A stretch of 34,154 nucleotides of DNA, taken from NCBI GenBank assembly GCA_002308195.1, contig DBVU01000018.1:1465-35618 (forward strand), written 5' to 3'. This DNA comes from Bacteroidales bacterium UBA1256. GTDB taxonomy: Bacteria; Bacteroidota; Bacteroidia; Bacteroidales; Paludibacteraceae. The notes beneath the pieces are model-generated. The model saw only the letters and a list, made by a program, of their open reading frames with translations. It searched no databases and was not told where the DNA came from. Of the stretch, positions 17,717-26,644 are shown piece after piece. The position numbers and the translations under genes were made by a program. The stretch's first letter is position 1. Each line of letters begins with the position of its first letter.

Positions 17717-17780
17717 TTCAATCAACATTGATTAAGCTTAATTGTTGTTGGTTTGCTAAGATTAAACAATTTTCGGAAAG

Positions 17781-18557
17781 TTATTTCTTAATCCGAACTT
17801 GCAATTTATGAGCAAGAGCAGAAGGATTGTCGTCGGTCACTTCCCCAACAGGAAGAAGACCTACTGTGGACCAACCAGCATCTTGGATATCGAAACCTAT
17901 ACCAATCTCATTCTCATTCCAGCCAGCTGGTGTCGGAACGAGTTCACGCAGAATCTCAATCTCAAATTTGCCATTGACATATTGACTAGTGGTACCTGTC
18001 AACTCACCTTCGCCAATATCTGCACCCCATTTATCATCAGCACTGTGCGTTACGCTTGGGTCTTGCCAGTCCCAACCATTAGCGCCAACTTCACCCCACC
18101 AGTGGCATACAGAAGGACCCCACGCGATAGGATCGTTTGAATACAGAGCACCTTCAAGAAGGATGTCTGAATTAGCATCCAAGAACTCATCACCATAGCC
18201 ACCGGTAGCATCGCTGTTGTCGGTGTTGATATAAACGTGGAACGGAATCCAAGAGAGGTCGTCTCCAAGTTCTTCTACGTCTGGCTCAACTAGGATGAAG
18301 ATGTACAACTCATCTGCGTAAACCTTTACGCTCTTCAGACCGAATAACGTAGCAGTTTCAGGGCAGGTTGCGGAAACAACATACTCAGCAGGAAGAGCAT
18401 CCCAATCAGCCAAGCTGTTATCATTCAAGCTAATCGGCTTAACATACTCCGTGTCTGGATCTGGATCTGGATCTGGGGTCGGTGGGTTTTTTGGTTTACA
18501 TGCAACAAATGCAAGAGTAGCGATGCACATTAGTGCAATTTTCCAATTTGCTTTCAT
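17781..18557 (-). CDS. PUL surface lipoprotein with CBM9/DOMON-like domain
   Basis: This 258-residue lipoprotein (lipobox FVAC, Cys at 20) has an acidic Pro-Asp linker, a common feature of surface-exposed lipoproteins in Bacteroidota. The domain opens SLNDNSLADWDALPAEYV, the same 'DW' start as CBM9-like sugar-binding sandwiches, and has conserved-looking aromatic and acidic positions (INTDNSDATGGYGDEF, CHWWGEVGANGWDWQ). It lies 51 bp after SusD, the usual place of SusE/SusF-type glycan-binding proteins, but it shows no similarity to SusE that I can see. It probably binds the PUL glycan at the cell surface. The strong terminator follows it. Confidence 0.82.
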   Translation of the reverse strand: MKANWKIALMCIATLAFVACKPKNPPTPDPDPDPDTEYVKPISLNDNSLADWDALPAEYVVSATCPETATLFGLKSVKVYADELYIFILVEPDVEELGDDLSWIPFHVYINTDNSDATGGYGDEFLDANSDILLEGALYSNDPIAWGPSVCHWWGEVGANGWDWQDPSVTHSADDKWGADIGEGELTGTTSQYVNGKFEIEILRELVPTPAGWNENEIGIGFDIQDAGWSTVGLLPVGEVTDDNPSALAHKLQVRIKK

Positions 18558-18608
18558 AATCTTTTGTGTTTTTAAATTGGTTAATAAATAATGTTGATTG
18601 GTTTCTTA

Positions 18609-20312
18609 TTAGTATCCGGGATTTTGTGAAATCCCGCTTACTGTCCATTCGTTGTTAGGAATCGGATACTGGATATGTGGCTCCGTATAAGGGACTACTT
18701 TCCAAGGATGGATACCTGGATAGCGGCGATCCATATCTTTCTTATTACGAAATACGTCAAACATACGGAATCCCTCGAAGGCCAACTCCAAGCGACGTTC
18801 GTCCATGACTACGTTAATTACATTGTCATAGCCGTGGAGATTAGTGGTGGAGAACATACCTTCGTCTGGAATACCTGCACGTTTACGGATTGCGTTGACA
18901 TCCGCCAATGCCTTATCGTTTTGGTTTGTGCGGGCATAAGCCTCAGCCCGGTTGAGGATAACTTCTCCCCATCGGCAGAGCACTGGCGAAGAAAGCATCG
19001 GGTTGCCGTCCTGATAGCAATATTTCTTATTGAAAATCATTGGGAAACTATAGCCCGTACGGAGAATCAACTCCTTTTTAACCAAAGCCTGATAATCTTT
19101 TCCATTGAGTGTAACAAAGTACTCAAAGTATTCACCCGCATCATCTGCTTTCGCTTCACCATTCACTTTGCGTTTTTCTACATTGATAGTCTTCCCTCCG
19201 TCTACGAAAGAATAGTTACCTGCCCCATCATCCGTCAGTTTCTTTTTCAAAAGTACACTTCCTGACTCGCCAATTGACTCTGGATCCGGGTAATAAACAT
19301 ACATATCATCCGTTCCTTTATATTGCGGAATGATAAGGTCTTTGTAGCGGATATCCTCCGGGTAGCGTTCATAGAGATATAGGAGAGGGAAGGAAGGATA
19401 TACCTCGCCCCAGCCAATACCATCTTTAAGAAACATAGAACCAATAGAAGATTGACCGCGATCATCTGCAGTTTCATGCGCTACACAAAACAGCGTTTCA
19501 CTGCTTTCTTTGGTATGCTGGAAATAGGTAGCGAGGTCAGCATCCAACTTAGAAGCTGGAGTTGCACCATTCAGCATCTCATTCACGGTAGCAATACAGT
19601 TATCATAGTCCTCCATGTAAAGATATACACGGCTGAGTAGACCGAGTGCTGCGTCATGGCTTGGATAACCGGTGTTGCCACGCGATTTGCCCATAAGAGA
19701 AGCCGCTTTCTTGAGATCAAGAACAATCTGGTCATATACCTCACCTACAGAGTTGCGAATAGTAACGGCTGAAGAGGTAGAAGTACGAAGAGGCACTCCT
19801 AGATTATCACGCTCATCCATATGATAGGGCTTAGCAAACATCGTCACCATGTGCAGATGCATCAATGCGCGAACAAAATAAGCCTCTCCGAGCAATTGGT
19901 GACTATTAGAATCTTCCTCATCTAAGGTGGCTATGACCGTATTGGACATACATATAATCTTGTACGCCACCATCCAGAGTGTACCTACATTCTTCAAACC
20001 ATCGTTCATCTGGTAAGAGTTAGCCTCATAGAACGGGTCTTCCGAGTGCGCAGAAAGGCAGATGTTATCGGAAGGATATTCCGTCAACTGCGTGTAGTGA
20101 CGGATATAACAGTTTCCCGAAGAATATCCCAGAAACTCCACCTCATCCTTCATAAGTGCATAGCATCCATTCATAATATACTCCGCACCTTTTGCATCTT
20201 GCAATAGCAAGTCACTATTCATCTCATCCGAGGGGAAGTAGTCGAGATTGCAACTGCTAAAACCGAGCATCATTCCGAGTGCTACGGTTAGATATAATGC
20301 TTTTGTTTTCAT
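18609..20312 (-). CDS. SusD/RagB-family glycan-binding outer-membrane lipoprotein
   Basis: This 567-residue protein forms the lid of the SusC transporter. The signal peptide ends in a lipobox (GFSSC, Cys at 20) followed by NLDYFPSDEM. TPR-like helices occupy the N-terminal half (GCYALMKDEV, GEAYFVRALMHLHMV), and the C-terminal RagB region has the family signatures RWGEVILNRAEAYAR, DVNAIRKRAGIPD and DERRLELAFEGFRMFDVFR. It ends with PIPNNEW and the typical short 'NPGY' tail. All expected parts are intact, unlike its SusC partner. It lies 55 bp after SusC, in a gap made of AAATCTCAAAT-like simple repeats. Confidence 0.95.
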   Translation of the reverse strand: MKTKALYLTVALGMMLGFSSCNLDYFPSDEMNSDLLLQDAKGAEYIMNGCYALMKDEVEFLGYSSGNCYIRHYTQLTEYPSDNICLSAHSEDPFYEANSYQMNDGLKNVGTLWMVAYKIICMSNTVIATLDEEDSNSHQLLGEAYFVRALMHLHMVTMFAKPYHMDERDNLGVPLRTSTSSAVTIRNSVGEVYDQIVLDLKKAASLMGKSRGNTGYPSHDAALGLLSRVYLYMEDYDNCIATVNEMLNGATPASKLDADLATYFQHTKESSETLFCVAHETADDRGQSSIGSMFLKDGIGWGEVYPSFPLLYLYERYPEDIRYKDLIIPQYKGTDDMYVYYPDPESIGESGSVLLKKKLTDDGAGNYSFVDGGKTINVEKRKVNGEAKADDAGEYFEYFVTLNGKDYQALVKKELILRTGYSFPMIFNKKYCYQDGNPMLSSPVLCRWGEVILNRAEAYARTNQNDKALADVNAIRKRAGIPDEGMFSTTNLHGYDNVINVVMDERRLELAFEGFRMFDVFRNKKDMDRRYPGIHPWKVVPYTEPHIQYPIPNNEWTVSGISQNPGY

Positions 20313-20367
20313 AATTCTATTCTTTTTTTTTAAAATCTCAAATCTAAAATTTCAAATCTCAAATATC

Positions 20368-22398
20368 TCAGAATGAGATCTCAACACCACCCTGGAACGT
20401 ACGTCCCACAGGATAGTTGTCGGTGTACATACCGGCCAGATTGTTTGCGTCGGTTTCCATTGTAATTTCCGGATCCATACCAGAGAACTTGGTAAAGGTC
20501 AAAATATTGTCCGCAGAGAAATAGATGCGGCACTTTGTCATATGCGCTTTACTGATGAGTTTAACCGGGAAGTCGTAACCAAGCGTTAAATTCTTAAGAC
20601 GGAAATACGAGCCATCCTCTAGATAACGAGACGAATGCATGTGTGCGCTCTTGTTACCATTAAGTATTGCCTTGGGGTGGGTAGCGATATCGCCCGGTTT
20701 CTGCCAACGAGTCCAACCTTGCACGGAATTCTCCAGAGATATCTGGTTGTAACCCAGTAGTGCACCGTCGTTATCGACATGAGTACGAGTGAAATTATAA
20801 ATCTGGTTGCCTACCATAAAGTTGCCATTCATGTGTAGGAAAATACCGTTCCAACTAAGGGTCGTATTCAAGCCTCCGGAGAAGAGCGGAGTCGCCTTGC
20901 CAACTGCATGCGCATAAGTGTTATTATAGTCATTTGTAGTGGTTTTATTACCATTAGCATCCAGCACGTACTCTCCTTGCTTGTCCACCACGTACCACAG
21001 CGGATCACCGTTAGCGGGGTCAACACCTGCCCATTCCTTAAGATACCAAGTATAAATGTCTTGACCTTCTGCCACCTGCTGATAAACGGAAGAAGCAGAT
21101 TGCAGAATAGGTTCGTGGTTTGGCAACTCGATAACGCGGTTCTGGTTGAAACCGATATTGAAACCGAAATCCCAATGCCACTTGTTCTTATCAATAATAT
21201 CAGCATTAAAGCTTAGCTCAATACCGCGGTTGCGAACCTTACCGACGTTCTTAGTTACCTCGTAGAAACCAGTAGACGGAGCCACGGGCACATTCAGCAG
21301 CAGACCCGTGTTGTCGGTCTGGTAGAGGTCGATAGACATTTCAATACGCTTAATAAAGTTAATGTCAATACCAACTGCTGCCATGTTAGCAGTCTCCCAA
21401 TGTAGTTCTGGGTTCGCCAACCGGCTCGGCATAGCCGCAATGTCACCTTGATACAACAATGTTGGTTGATTGTACAAAGTAATATTCGAGAACGAATAGG
21501 TAGATAAGTACTTGTATGCCGGGATGTTGTTATTACCCGTAATACCGTAGCTGGCACGAAGTTTTAGGAAGCTGACGATGTCTTGTCCCTTCATAAACTC
21601 TTCGTTCGAAATCAACCAGCTGGCTGCTACAGATGGGAAGTGGCCTACACGGTGGTTCGGAGCGAAGATTGAACTTGCCTCTGCACGGTAAGTAGCAGTG
21701 ATGAAGTAGCGCTTATTCCAATCGTAACTTGCCTGCAAGAAGAATGCCCAGCCTGCGCCGGGGATGGCGTATCCTCCGTTAGCAAGGGGCGAACTTACAT
21801 TTAGAACGTCTACTCCGTTTGGCATACCAACACCCGACGCAGAGGTATATTCCGTGCGCCAGAAACTATACTCAAAACCAGCCATCGCATTGAAACTATG
21901 AGCGCCCCATTGGTAACCTCCCTTTAAAATATTCGTTGTACCAAAACTCTTGCTGGTACCGATGCTCTTCTCGACACAACCATTCTTGTAGGATGTGTCA
22001 TAGGAGCGCGGATCAATAAAGGTTGTGGAAGTATAATGACCAGCACCAAAAGTATTGGTGGTGGTGAAATGCAGCCACTCGGTAAAGTGAACGCCCAACT
22101 GGAGAACACCCGAGAAATCGAAGTTGTCCGACTTAGCGTAGTTGTACTGGGTACCATGTAGCGAGTTCCATGTCTCCTGGCTCCACCACTTTTCACCGTT
22201 ATCCGGACGGAAACCATTGTCAATACGTACATATTGGTTGGTTATATTACCTTTTTCGTCATATTCGTACGGACAATCCCACGGCATCTTGTTGAAGGCA
22301 TCACCTAGCATTGTCCAACTGGATGGATAATCTACGCTCGATTTGTTAAAATCCATTTTGATATTCATATCCAGCCACTTGGTGATGTCAGCTTTCAA
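20368..22398 (-). CDS. SusC/RagA TonB-dependent transporter, C-terminal part (frameshifted)
   Basis: This reading frame carries the beta-barrel of a SusC transporter: SLKADITKWLDMNIKMDFNKS at the upstream end, RVGHFPSVAASWLISNEEF, LKLRASYGITGNNNIPAYKY, NRGIELSFNADI, and the C-terminal LKNLTLGYDFPVKL and TVGRTFQGG-like ending (PVGRTFQGGVEISF). It has no proper start: the 5' limit is only where the frame opens (TTG at 22396-22398). It overlaps the N-terminal part by 4 bp in a frame shifted by one. Joined, the two give about 1010 residues, normal for SusC. If translated alone, the first ATG would be near 22368 and the product would lack a signal peptide. Confidence 0.9.
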   Translation of the reverse strand: MKADITKWLDMNIKMDFNKSSVDYPSSWTMLGDAFNKMPWDCPYEYDEKGNITNQYVRIDNGFRPDNGEKWWSQETWNSLHGTQYNYAKSDNFDFSGVLQLGVHFTEWLHFTTTNTFGAGHYTSTTFIDPRSYDTSYKNGCVEKSIGTSKSFGTTNILKGGYQWGAHSFNAMAGFEYSFWRTEYTSASGVGMPNGVDVLNVSSPLANGGYAIPGAGWAFFLQASYDWNKRYFITATYRAEASSIFAPNHRVGHFPSVAASWLISNEEFMKGQDIVSFLKLRASYGITGNNNIPAYKYLSTYSFSNITLYNQPTLLYQGDIAAMPSRLANPELHWETANMAAVGIDINFIKRIEMSIDLYQTDNTGLLLNVPVAPSTGFYEVTKNVGKVRNRGIELSFNADIIDKNKWHWDFGFNIGFNQNRVIELPNHEPILQSASSVYQQVAEGQDIYTWYLKEWAGVDPANGDPLWYVVDKQGEYVLDANGNKTTTNDYNNTYAHAVGKATPLFSGGLNTTLSWNGIFLHMNGNFMVGNQIYNFTRTHVDNDGALLGYNQISLENSVQGWTRWQKPGDIATHPKAILNGNKSAHMHSSRYLEDGSYFRLKNLTLGYDFPVKLISKAHMTKCRIYFSADNILTFTKFSGMDPEITMETDANNLAGMYTDNYPVGRTFQGGVEISF

Positions 22399-23399
22399 CG
22401 AAGCGTGACCTGATACGCTGCTGCATACCTGTGGTACGCAAGCGTTCCATCCTCACCGAAGTAGTCAAGAGACACATAGTAACCCACCTTATCCGAGCCA
22501 CCATGAACAGCCACGTTGTAGTTTTGGATTACACCAATCTTGAAGAACTCGTTCTGCCAATTGTAATCCGGCAATTCCGATAACTTAGGATAAGTAGCAT
22601 TGAATGCAGCGGTACTAAACATTGATTTATGGAATTTGTACAACTCGGCAGACTCCATCATCTTGTAGTTGCCGAACAGCGCTTGCTTAGCACCGGCTGT
22701 AGCCTTGATGTCCACATGCACTTTGTCGCCTTTCTTACCTGACTTGGTCGTCACGACGATGACACCACCGGCAGCGGCAGCACCGTAGATACCCGTCGAA
22801 CCGGCATCCTTTAGGACGGAGATAGTCTCTACATCGTTCGGGTTGAAACTACCGCCCATCACGCCATCTACTACGTACACAGGTTCGCTACCTGCGGTGA
22901 TGGAACCTGTACCACGAATACGAATTTGGGCAGCTTCACCAGGTTGACCACCCGCATTACTTACTGTCAAACCTGCTACTTTACCTTGTAGCATGTTTCC
23001 GATATCACTCGTCGTGACATCAGTCAGTTGTTCTGCGCTGACCGTTACAACGGCCGAACTCAACTCGGCTTTCTTCACAGCCGAATAACCCAGAGAGACA
23101 ACCTCCTGGAGTTGCTGAGCATCAGTTTCCATGATGATTTCCATGTTCTCAACGGCACGGATCTCAATGGTCTTGTAACCCAGATACGAGAGTTGTAGTG
23201 TTGCTTTGTCTGGCGCTGTCAGAACGAAGTTACCGTCGAAGTCGGTCACAGTTCCGGTGGTCGTACCCTTCACGAGAATACTTACACCAATCATCGGTTC
23301 CGAAGTGTCAGCATCGATAACCTTACCTTTTACGTTGATGTCTGCAAAAGCAGCCATTGCCAACGTTAGGCAGAGAAAGATTGCTTGTAATCGTTTCAT
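22395..23399 (-). CDS. SusC/RagA TonB-dependent transporter, N-terminal part (frameshifted)
   Basis: This part carries the signal peptide (MKRLQAIFLCLTLAMAAFA), the carboxypeptidase-regulatory-like domain (VKGKVIDADTSEPMIGVSI to about residue 100), the TonB plug (AELSSAVVTVSAEQL, MLQGKVAGLTVSNAGGQPG, IRIRGTGSI, YVVDGV, ISVLKDAGSTGIYGAAAAGG) and the first barrel strands, ending VSLDYFGEDGTLAYHRYAAA and a premature TGA at 22395-22397. One missing base (or two extra) near 22395-22415 would restore the frame. As written the protein would not form a barrel. It lies 11 bp after the GH36 gene. Confidence 0.93.
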   Translation of the reverse strand: MKRLQAIFLCLTLAMAAFADINVKGKVIDADTSEPMIGVSILVKGTTTGTVTDFDGNFVLTAPDKATLQLSYLGYKTIEIRAVENMEIIMETDAQQLQEVVSLGYSAVKKAELSSAVVTVSAEQLTDVTTSDIGNMLQGKVAGLTVSNAGGQPGEAAQIRIRGTGSITAGSEPVYVVDGVMGGSFNPNDVETISVLKDAGSTGIYGAAAAGGVIVVTTKSGKKGDKVHVDIKATAGAKQALFGNYKMMESAELYKFHKSMFSTAAFNATYPKLSELPDYNWQNEFFKIGVIQNYNVAVHGGSDKVGYYVSLDYFGEDGTLAYHRYAAAYQVTLR

Positions 23400-23410
23400 A
23401 GAATTTGTAT

Positions 23411-25282
23411 TTATTGGTTAACTGTTAGTTTGAGCAAATAGTTTTTCTCGAACTTAGCTTCGATGCGCGGATTAGCACCGCTTACGGTGAACTCACGCGG
23501 TTCGTCAGCTGTATATTCCAGAGCTGTATATTCTTTATCCTTATCCAGTCCACGCAACTCGATCGTACCATCGAATTGGTCTGCGTAGAACGAATAATAC
23601 ATAGCGCCGTTTTGACGAATAACGTGTCCCTCAGGATAATCGAATCCCCAAGTATAGAGGTTCAGATATTCGCCGCGAGCCAGGTTGTTCTCCTTGTAGA
23701 TTTTCATCCATTTCTTGATCAGCGCTTCCTTCTCCGGAGTCAGTTTGAACGGACCTTCGGTCCAGTCAGGATTATCCTCGGGATAGGTAAACTTGGTTCC
23801 GATAACCGAACCCGTACCAATCTGGCTTGCGAAGTCGTTGCCGCCATCGGTCAACTCTACGTGGTCGCCATAGTATGCCAAATCCGGAGCCATAGCAGCG
23901 TAAGCCTTACGTTTCATACGAACCTGGCAGGACGACATTGGGTCGGATGCTACAGCCTGGTTGATATTCGGCAGAATGAAATAGTTGACTGCGCATCCAC
24001 ACGGACAAACCTGAACTACCGCATTCTTCTTGTATGCGCGTGCCTCGTCATACACCTTCTCGAAATAGGTCGGCATCTGTTCCGGTGCTTGCCACGGGTC
24101 TTCCAGTGTGGACGACTCGCCATAGTCAGGCAGACAGCAGTTGAGGTGCTGACCATCTATCTTGAGTCCATCGAAATTCCATGTCTCGAGGAACATCTTC
24201 AGCAGATCTTTGGTATAAGCATCTGTTACGTCGCTTACCGGCGAGAGATACCAGCTGTCCCACCAAGTGATGTACTCCGGTGCCCATTCTTCGGTGCGAA
24301 GCAATATCTCCGGATGATCTTTCAGTATCTGTGTGCCCGGATCAGCAGCCAACGGTGCCCACCATAGTTTAGCCAGCAAGCCGCGTTTGTGTATCTCGTC
24401 CGTGATGTGACGCATATCTTTGTCCCCTCCGGGGAAAAGGCTGTTGGTTCGCCAGTCGCCTTCGGCTATCTGGTAACCGTCATCCACGTCCACCCATTTG
24501 AAACCCAGTTCTGCCACTTTGTCCAGTGTACCCAATACCATGTTCATCTTGAACGGGCGTCCATATCCCCAAGCGCACCAAACGGGTTCGAATGCTTCGG
24601 GTTCGGATGGTTGCATCTTGATGCCAACATTCTCCTGCATATAGTTGGAGAAAACACGCAGTGCGTTGAAATAGTCACCCTTGTGGGTCAAGCGGAAAGC
24701 ACGGAAGCAATGGAGCGTATCGCCCTGTTCCAGTACACGCGGAGCAGGCAGATTATAATGCAACGCCATCGTCACTTTGTCGTCATAACGTTTCCACTCT
24801 ACAGGCATTGAGATCATGCGCAGGACCGGCTCAAACAAACCGATAGCCACACCGCCATCACGCTGCCAGAGGTCAACTACAGGAATACCGCCTCCGTAGT
24901 CGGAGTTGTTCATTCCCAGGTAGTTCTCTTTCTGGAATCCCTCGGTCACAGGCAATACCCAGTCCAGACGAGCGTTGGTGCTACTCGGCTGCAGCGACCA
25001 GACCACGGTATCTTCGGCCTTGATCGTCGTGCGGCATAGTTCGTATGCCTTCACCGTAATCGGCCTGCCCAGATTGACAAAATAGGTCTCGATTACTTCC
25101 AATCCATCTACGCCCTCTACGGGAGTCACAGTTTGGTATTTCACAACGCGCATACCATCCTGATTGAACGGGAAAGCGTTCATCTCTGCTTCAGCACAGA
25201 TGAGACGATCCGGCTGCTTGGGCGAGCAAGCAGTCAAGGCGAGGATTAATGCGCCAAGTGTAAAGACTAGTGGTGATTTCAT
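23411..25282 (-). CDS. GH36-like alpha-galactosidase lipoprotein
   Basis: This 623-residue lipoprotein (lipobox LTACS, Cys at 19) of clan GH-D. An N-terminal beta-sandwich (to about 230) is followed by a (beta/alpha)8 barrel with FKWVDVDDGYQ. The likely nucleophile is Asp376 (FDGLKIDGQ) and the likely acid/base is Asp447 (AVASDPM). Both motifs match retaining alpha-galactosidases and alpha-N-acetylgalactosaminidases of GH36. Cys-rich stretches (NCCLP, CPCGC) near the active site are distinctive. As a lipoprotein it should act in the periplasm or at the surface on the glycan imported by SusCD. It is second in the PUL operon, with a 3-bp gap after the amidohydrolase and 11 bp before SusC. Confidence 0.9.
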   Translation of the reverse strand: MKSPLVFTLGALILALTACSPKQPDRLICAEAEMNAFPFNQDGMRVVKYQTVTPVEGVDGLEVIETYFVNLGRPITVKAYELCRTTIKAEDTVVWSLQPSSTNARLDWVLPVTEGFQKENYLGMNNSDYGGGIPVVDLWQRDGGVAIGLFEPVLRMISMPVEWKRYDDKVTMALHYNLPAPRVLEQGDTLHCFRAFRLTHKGDYFNALRVFSNYMQENVGIKMQPSEPEAFEPVWCAWGYGRPFKMNMVLGTLDKVAELGFKWVDVDDGYQIAEGDWRTNSLFPGGDKDMRHITDEIHKRGLLAKLWWAPLAADPGTQILKDHPEILLRTEEWAPEYITWWDSWYLSPVSDVTDAYTKDLLKMFLETWNFDGLKIDGQHLNCCLPDYGESSTLEDPWQAPEQMPTYFEKVYDEARAYKKNAVVQVCPCGCAVNYFILPNINQAVASDPMSSCQVRMKRKAYAAMAPDLAYYGDHVELTDGGNDFASQIGTGSVIGTKFTYPEDNPDWTEGPFKLTPEKEALIKKWMKIYKENNLARGEYLNLYTWGFDYPEGHVIRQNGAMYYSFYADQFDGTIELRGLDKDKEYTALEYTADEPREFTVSGANPRIEAKFEKNYLLKLTVNQ

Positions 25283-25285
25283 GAT

Positions 25286-26389
25286 TTATTTATATTCTGT
25301 GAGAATTCGTTGTGCGTTATCGTGGTATATCTTCTTCAATACATCGTCCGGCAGATTGAATGCGGAGAGTGCCCAGTGGTAACCGTACTCGGGAACGTAG
25401 AAATGCTCGTCATTGGTCTCCAATACGCGGAAGATAGCGCGGTACATCTCTGGTTCAAAACCATTGTCGGTGCCGAAGAGTACGCGGTCTTGATACTTAA
25501 TAAGGAATTCACGCGTAGCGCGCGGCGTGTGCGCGGACTCGGCTACGCGAGCAGAAATATCCACATACATGTTCGGATATTTGTCCAGCAGTTCGCCTAG
25601 GCGCGGCCAATCGTGGGTCATATTCAGATAGTGGCAAGCGATGAAGAGCGTGTTCGGATTCTCGCGAACGGCATTCTCGAATGTCTCCATCAGGCGGTTG
25701 TAACCGTAGCAGTTGGTCGTGTCCACATGCCATGTCACGGCGTTCACCAGACCATCGTTGGTCTCGTCCATCGGCAGATACATCCAATACGGCTCGGCTA
25801 TATGGATACTGATTGGCATCTTCAGTTCACCAGCCTTGCGAATCAGCGGTTGGATACGCGGGTCATCGATGTGGATATCCTTGCCCTCAACAGGACGAGC
25901 ATAGGTATCGCCCTCGCCTTTGTCACCCAGTTCGCCGACGCCCACAGCACCTAATTCGTAGTGATAACGTGCCAGCAGGTCGCATGCTTTCTGGATTCCC
26001 TCCTCACTCATATCGCTATAGTCGAAGCAGCACCAGAAACGGAAACGGTCCTTGTACGGAGCATAAAGCTCAACTACCTCCTCAAACGGACGACCGATCC
26101 ACGAGCAATGCATGATAGCCGTATGCAGAACACCCACTTCGTCCATATTCTTACACCATTGCTCAATCTGCTCTGCATTCTCCACATAGTCATGGGAGTG
26201 CATGTCGATAATCGGAAATTTAGCGCGCTCTACTGTGGTAACTGGAATATTGTTTACCACCATCGGATTGAAATCCTTCAGCAGAATGTTGTCGGCCGGA
26301 GAAGCATTCTCATCGGCGGGTTTACTACTACCGCAAGCGGCCAATACCATGGCTGCTATTGCGATCAAAATGAGGTGACAATTCTTCAT
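25286..26389 (-). CDS. Amidohydrolase-2 family lipoprotein
   Basis: This 367-residue TIM-barrel metal hydrolase carries the family signatures IIDMHSHD (two metal-binding His), GVGELGD, MPISIHIAEP, IACHYLN and VLFGTDNG (metal Asp). Family members (PF04909 type) are lactonases, decarboxylases and related hydrolases. The protein has a lipoprotein signal (MVLAAC, Cys at 20), placing this normally cytoplasmic fold outside the inner membrane. An in-frame ATG at 26413 exists but overlaps the -7 promoter element, so the ATG at 26389, which gives a clean signal peptide, is the real start. It is the first gene of the PUL operon, so it probably acts on a product or decoration of the glycan, for example a sugar lactone (inference). 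Confidence 0.87.
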   Translation of the reverse strand: MKNCHLILIAIAAMVLAACGSSKPADENASPADNILLKDFNPMVVNNIPVTTVERAKFPIIDMHSHDYVENAEQIEQWCKNMDEVGVLHTAIMHCSWIGRPFEEVVELYAPYKDRFRFWCCFDYSDMSEEGIQKACDLLARYHYELGAVGVGELGDKGEGDTYARPVEGKDIHIDDPRIQPLIRKAGELKMPISIHIAEPYWMYLPMDETNDGLVNAVTWHVDTTNCYGYNRLMETFENAVRENPNTLFIACHYLNMTHDWPRLGELLDKYPNMYVDISARVAESAHTPRATREFLIKYQDRVLFGTDNGFEPEMYRAIFRVLETNDEHFYVPEYGYHWALSAFNLPDDVLKKIYHDNAQRILTEYK

Positions 26390-26410
26390 GATGTGTCGAT
26401 TTTGAGTGTG

Positions 26411-26442
26411 CAAAGTTAATACTTTTTATTGAATTATCAATA
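26411..26442 (-). promoter_or_regulatory. Promoter of the PUL operon
   Basis: On the minus strand TATTG at 26442-26438 and TAACTTTG at 26418-26411 are separated by 19 bp, matching the Bacteroidota -33/-7 consensus. Transcription would start around 26404, giving a 5' leader of only about 15 nt before the ATG at 26389. This decides against the more upstream start of the amidohydrolase. Confidence 0.75.
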
Positions 26443-26469
26443 ATATTGAAAATATGCTGTAAAGCATAC

Positions 26470-26594
26470 TTTCGTAAGTTTCGTTCCGAAACCACTGAAA
26501 AACAGCTTATTATAAAATAAGAGATGTTCCGAAACTATATTTCGCAATATTTCGAAAATGTTACAATGAAACTTTTTATTTGGAGGTTTCGAAA
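26470..26594. promoter_or_regulatory. Array of TTTCG/CGAAA half-sites, probable DeoR-family operators
   Basis: Within 125 bp between the divergent promoters there are nine TTTCG or CGAAA pentamers: TTTCG at 26470, 26479, 26540, 26550, 26587 and CGAAA at 26487, 26530, 26553, 26590. They build a 15-bp inverted repeat (GTTTCG-3-CGAAAC, 26478-26492), a second GTTCCGAAAC copy at 26526-26535, and two TTTCGAAA palindromes (26550-26557, 26587-26594). The last sits between the -33 and -7 of the regulator's own promoter. DeoR-family repressors such as AgaR and GlpR are known to use TTCG-containing sites. Confidence 0.7.
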
Positions 26595-26610
26595 TTTATT
26601 CGTAACTTTG
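26579..26610 (+). promoter_or_regulatory. Promoter of the DeoR-family regulator gene
   Basis: TTTG at 26579-26582 and TAACTTTG at 26603-26610 are separated by 20 bp. A TTTCGAAA palindrome lies inside the spacer (26587-26594), well placed for autorepression. Confidence 0.75.
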
Positions 26611-26644
26611 CGCCAAATTCGCAACATTTAACCTATTGATACAC

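Noticed and set aside
22390..22410. Programmed -1 ribosomal frameshift in SusC
   Set aside because: The shift needed is -1, but there is no slippery heptamer and no clear downstream pseudoknot; mutation or sequence error is simpler.
26390..26413. More upstream start (ATG at 26413) for the amidohydrolase
   Set aside because: It overlaps the predicted -7 box and lies before the expected transcription start; it would also put eight polar residues before the signal peptide.
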